From the NCBI GenBank assembly GCA_029560455.1, contig JAKQKW010000054.1:1-19445 (forward strand): a stretch of DNA of 19,445 nucleotides, given 5' to 3'. Both the position numbers and the translations under genes were made by a program. Source of the stretch: Candidatus Rifleibacteriota bacterium (GTDB taxonomy: Bacteria; Riflebacteria; Ozemobacteria; Ozemobacterales; Ozemobacteraceae). The notes below the pieces were generated by a model. It worked only from the letters and a program-made list of their open reading frames with translations. It did not search any database and was not told the DNA's origin. Shown here in pieces: positions 16,700-19,445 of the stretch (its first letter is position 1; each line of letters begins with the position of its first letter).

Positions 16700-16708
16700 T
16701 GTTATAAT
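16700..16708 (+). promoter_or_regulatory. Extended -10 promoter for the cupin-like gene
   Basis: TGTTATAAT, a perfect extended -10 (TGn then TATAAT). No strong -35 stands upstream, as expected for extended -10 promoters. It lies 40 bases before the ATG at 16749 and is followed by a good GGAGG ribosome site (16739-16743). Confidence 0.6.
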
Positions 16709-16748
16709 ACTCTGGTTAATTATGTGATTAAATTTTCTGGAGGATAAA

Positions 16749-17297
16749 ATGCCGGCAACCAAAGTAGCACAGGAAATAGAAGGCCTTTATAAGATTATCC
16801 CGCTGAAGGTTCTGCGTCGCACACCCGGCGTGAATTTTGACTGCCTCGACAAGAAGGAATTACCGCGCGTTGACGCCTTTGACCGGGTTATTCATACTAC
16901 CGGTGCGGTTTCGCCCGGGCCGGTTGGTGAAGTTAAACGGCCCTGGTACATGCACCCTTACCAGGCTGACAATCTGATGGTTCTGCATGGTGAGCGCCAT
17001 GTCGAGATCTACACAAAGAAATTCGGGCGCGTTCTCAAGGTCGATGTTACCCCGGATCGCATCGTTATCGATGGTGAGCTTGCTTATGATGGTGCAGCCA
17101 TGCTGGTCTGGCCATGTTATGTGTTTCACCGCATCCGCAGCTGCGAAGTCAAGGGTTCGGCCTCAGTGAATTTTGCGGTTCATACCGAAGGTTTCGATAT
17201 TAAAACCAACTTCAATATTTACGATCTCAATACTGAGACCGGTGAATATAAGGTTGTCAGGGCTGGTCACCTCGACCAGCCAATCGCCGGCGAGTAA
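16749..17297 (+). CDS. Conserved cupin-like protein of unknown function
   Basis: A 182-aa soluble protein without signal peptide or membrane segment. The middle reads WYMHPYQADNLMVLHGERHVEIY (about 66-88, quoted here in outline: H69, D74, H80, H84) and later MLVWPCYVFHRI (118-129, H127), then SASVNFAVHTEGFD (137-150). Alternating beta-strand pattern with His and Glu residues around a G-rich turn resembles the two cupin motifs (a double-stranded beta-helix that often binds a metal). The C-terminus, FNIYDLNTETGEYKVVRAGHLDQP, looks highly conserved in memory of similar hypothetical proteins from other phyla. Metal ligands and activity are not established. The gene has its own promoter, GGAGG site and a following hairpin, so it is likely monocistronic. 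Confidence 0.75.
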   Translation: MPATKVAQEIEGLYKIIPLKVLRRTPGVNFDCLDKKELPRVDAFDRVIHTTGAVSPGPVGEVKRPWYMHPYQADNLMVLHGERHVEIYTKKFGRVLKVDVTPDRIVIDGELAYDGAAMLVWPCYVFHRIRSCEVKGSASVNFAVHTEGFDIKTNFNIYDLNTETGEYKVVRAGHLDQPIAGE

Positions 17298-17317
17298 ACG
17301 GCGTCGTCGTTTGCAGA

Positions 17318-17358
17318 AACTGCCCGTTGCCAGCTTAAAGAACTGGCGGCGGGCAGTT
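17318..17358. terminator. Hairpin between convergent genes, probable bidirectional terminator
   Basis: AACTGCCCG TT GCCAG (17318-17333) pairs with CTGGC GG CGGGCAGTT (17343-17358): a 16-base stem including two T-G wobbles, with a 9-base loop. No clear T-tract follows on either side, only CTATT on the plus strand and TCTGC after a short T run on the minus strand. Its place between two gene ends (17297 and 17362) supports a terminator. Confidence 0.6.
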
Positions 17359-17361
17359 CTA

Positions 17362-19445
17362 TTACTTCATGGCGGCGGCCATTATCTGCTGCAGCGAGGT
17401 TTCGCCCTTGAGAACCTTGGTGATGCCGTCCATTTTCAGGGTCCACATGCCTTCTTCGATGGCTTTCTGACGAATCTCGGCAACTCTGGCCTTATTGTGG
17501 ATCAGGCGTTTGAGATCATCTGAATTGTGCAGGTATTCATAGATGCCAAGACGGCCGCTGTAGCCTGTGTAATTGCACTTTTCGCAACCGTTGGCCTTGT
17601 ACATTTTAAAATGGTTTTCCCATTCGTTGAGCGGCACTTTGATGCGCTGGTTCCATAGTTCCGGGCCGAATTCTTCGATAATGGTGCGCTTTTCTTCGGA
17701 AGTTGGCGTATGCGGCGTGCGGCAGGCCGGGCAGAATGACTTGACCAGGCGCTGCGCCATGATTCCGATCAGGGCTTCGGCGAAATAGATTGGCTCGAGG
17801 CCCATGTCGAGAAGGCGGTTAACCGTCTCGGGCGCTGAATTCGTGTGCAGCGTCGAAAGCACGAGATGGCCGGTCAGCGAGGCTTCGATGGCGATGCTGG
17901 CGGTTTCGATGTCGCGCATTTCGCCGACCATGATGACGTCGGGGTTGGCGCGCAGAAACGAGCGCATGGCTGCCGCAAAGGTCAGGCCGGCTTTGTTGTT
18001 GATCTGAACCTGACGCAGCCCATACTGTGTGATTTCGACCGGGTCTTCGGCAGTCCAGATTTTTTTCTGCGGGTGGTTGAGATAGCCGAGGCCGGCGTGC
18101 AGAGTCGTGGTTTTGCCCGAGCCGGTGGGCCCGACGACGAGAATCATGCCGTATGGCTTTTCAAGTGCGACTTTGAACTGATTCATCGTCGGTTTCATCA
18201 GGTTGAGTTTTTCGAGCGGCCAGGGTTCGGCGCTGGCAAGAATGCGCAGCACGACGTCTTCCTGGTCGTTGACAGTCGGCATGGTGGCGACGCGCAGTTC
18301 GACGATCCGGCCCTGAACATTGGTTCTGATTTTGCCGTCCTGCGGAATACGCCGCTGCGAAATATCGATGTTCGCCATGATCTTGAAGCGCGAGATCAGC
18401 GGCGCACCCTGATTGTACGGCAGGGTTTTGGCGGTGTAGCATGAGCCGTCTTTTCGGTATCTGACGAGGGTTTCCTTGTCGCGGCAGGGCTCAATGTGAA
18501 TGTCAGAAACGCCATGGGTGTAGGCTTCTTCGATAATCTGGTTGGCAAGTCTGACGATAGTGCCGTCAGTCTCTGCATCATCGCCATCGATCATGGAATC
18601 GTAGGCGTCGACCTGGCGGCCTGACTGAGTCTGCGAAGCTTTTGCGCCGGTCGCGCTTTTTCCGGAAACGGGCCTGCCCGGCTGAGAAGATGGGGCGCCT
18701 GCGGGTGCTGCTGCCCGGCCGGGCTGCTGGCTGGCGCCGCCCAGTTCCCAGTGGTCGATGAATCTGAGAATGTCTTCGTGGGAGCTGATCAGCAGGGTGT
18801 AGCGGTTGCCGCGCATTACGGCTGCAACAGAATCCATGCGGTCGATTTCGGTGGGATCAGTTACGAGAACAGCGGTTTCGCCGTTTTCGAGAATTATCGG
18901 CACCCAGAAATGTTTGCGCAGATAATCGGGTTTAACATCGGCAAGCAGAGGGGTTGCGATCTTTATATCGGTCTGGAAAGGCACGAAGCGCTTCTTGTAG
19001 AAAAAGCTCAGGGCGTTGTTGAGCGTGCCGCGGTCGATATTGAATTTTGCCTGCAGAACTTTTTCGAGAGGTTCGCGCATGGTGCGTGCCATCTGCATTG
19101 CCTGGGTGAGTTCCTGCTGGGTGAGATTGTTGTTGAGCACCAGGTAATCATATTTGCCAGGCATGGTTCTGGTCTGGGCCAGGCGTTGAACGTTGAACAT
19201 CGCCAGGGCGAGAGTGCGGGCGAACTTCTGGCAGGCCGAGCGATCAAAGTTGGTGAAGGTTTCGTCATCGAGCTTGTTGATCAGCTGCATAACCCCGAGA
19301 AGGTGACCTTTAAAGTCGAGCGGTGCGACCAGAACCGATCTGGTGCGGAATTTATTGGCCTTATCCCAGCGTTTGTCGAATTTGAGGCCGACGGTAATGG
19401 CGCGCAGTTCGTCGTCGTCGTAGGCATCGTTTACCTGAATGACTT
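17362..19445 (-). CDS. GspE/PilB-type secretion or pilus ATPase with N-terminal GAF domain (5' end outside window)
   Basis: The frame is open from the window edge to the stop at 17362-17364: 51 visible codons precede the Met at 19288-19290 and are clearly coding, so that Met is internal. The first about 92 visible residues form the end of a GAF domain (FRTRSVLVAPLDFKG, then GVMQLINK). Counting from the Met: an N-terminal T2SSE_N-like domain (about 45-178), a Gly/Pro/Gln/Ser linker (184-228), then the ATPase domain with Walker A GPTGSGKT (387-394), Asp box TAEDPVE (413-419), Walker B VIMVGEMRD (452-460), His box LVLSTLHT (476-483) and a zinc-type pair CPAC (520-523) and CEKC (569-572). It powers type II secretion or type IV pilus extension at the inner membrane. 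GspE and PilB cannot be separated without neighbours. Confidence 0.9.
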   Translation of the reverse strand, partial: VIQVNDAYDDDELRAITVGLKFDKRWDKANKFRTRSVLVAPLDFKGHLLGVMQLINKLDDETFTNFDRSACQKFARTLALAMFNVQRLAQTRTMPGKYDYLVLNNNLTQQELTQAMQMARTMREPLEKVLQAKFNIDRGTLNNALSFFYKKRFVPFQTDIKIATPLLADVKPDYLRKHFWVPIILENGETAVLVTDPTEIDRMDSVAAVMRGNRYTLLISSHEDILRFIDHWELGGASQQPGRAAAPAGAPSSQPGRPVSGKSATGAKASQTQSGRQVDAYDSMIDGDDAETDGTIVRLANQIIEEAYTHGVSDIHIEPCRDKETLVRYRKDGSCYTAKTLPYNQGAPLISRFKIMANIDISQRRIPQDGKIRTNVQGRIVELRVATMPTVNDQEDVVLRILASAEPWPLEKLNLMKPTMNQFKVALEKPYGMILVVGPTGSGKTTTLHAGLGYLNHPQKKIWTAEDPVEITQYGLRQVQINNKAGLTFAAAMRSFLRANPDVIMVGEMRDIETASIAIEASLTGHLVLSTLHTNSAPETVNRLLDMGLEPIYFAEALIGIMAQRLVKSFCPACRTPHTPTSEEKRTIIEEFGPELWNQRIKVPLNEWENHFKMYKANGCEKCNYTGYSGRLGIYEYLHNSDDLKRLIHNKARVAEIRQKAIEEGMWTLKMDGITKVLKGETSLQQIMAAAMK

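Noticed and set aside
17845..18444. Plus-strand open frame of 199 codons opposite the GspE/PilB ATPase
   Set aside because: It lies over the conserved Walker A/B region of the real gene and has no domain or start signal of its own.
1..19445. Mobile elements, CRISPR arrays, tRNA or rRNA genes, defence systems
   Set aside because: No transposase or integrase, no regularly spaced repeats, no cloverleaf or rRNA-like sequence, and no known defence domains were seen by eye on either strand.

Overview
The window carries thirteen protein genes packed tightly on both strands, moderate GC and no RNA genes, CRISPR arrays or insertion sequences that I can recognise. The content points to a Gram-negative-type bacterium: a periplasmic solute-binding domain tethered to the inner membrane, an exported Zn amidase, and a T2SS/type IV pilus ATPase. 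Widely scattered conserved families (cN-I type 5'-nucleotidase, CitMHS_2-like transporter, EF-hand membrane protein, 182-aa cupin-like protein) suggest a lineage outside the well-studied Proteobacteria, for example a Riflebacteria/Lentisphaerota/Planctomycetota-like group. That placement is a guess from impression, not a computed one.

Layout. 1-563 (-): N-terminal part of a GT4-like glycosyltransferase, cut by the window edge. 781-4769 (+): Uup-type ABC-F ATPase, cN-I family 5'-nucleotidase and RluA-family pseudouridine synthase; the last two are only 2 bases apart. 4753-5253 (-): GNAT acetyltransferase, overlapping the RluA 3' end tail to tail. 5536-6774 (+): ion-transporter-superfamily membrane protein, convergent with a secreted amidase_3 (6783-7904, -) that carries an uncharacterised Cys-rich C-terminal domain. 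8141-10441 (+): a 766-aa membrane protein with EF-hand-like loops, divergent from the amidase and closed by a strong intrinsic terminator. 10555-13652 (+): a CUT1-type sugar ABC importer in which the solute-binding protein is fused to the MalF-type permease, followed by a MalG-type permease with an ATGA overlap; no ATPase gene is present. 13655-16540 (-): a hybrid histidine kinase with a periplasmic SBP_bac_3 sensor, tail to tail with the importer 2 bases away. 16749-17297 (+): a cupin-like conserved protein with its own extended -10 promoter. 17362-19445 (-): a GAF-GspE/PilB-type ATPase, 5' end beyond the window.

How the genes may work together. Uup, the nucleotidase and the RluA enzyme are housekeeping ribosome/RNA/nucleotide functions. 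The importer pair forms the membrane half of a sugar (or polyol/glycerophosphodiester-like) uptake system that would need an ATPase encoded elsewhere. The adjacent kinase is a sensor of a small periplasmic ligand, but no DNA-binding response regulator is nearby, so its output is unknown. I saw no defence system, secondary-metabolite cluster or mobile element. The most unusual points are the binding-protein/permease fusion, the EF-hand membrane protein, the Cys-rich tail on the amidase and the GAF fusion on the secretion/pilus ATPase.
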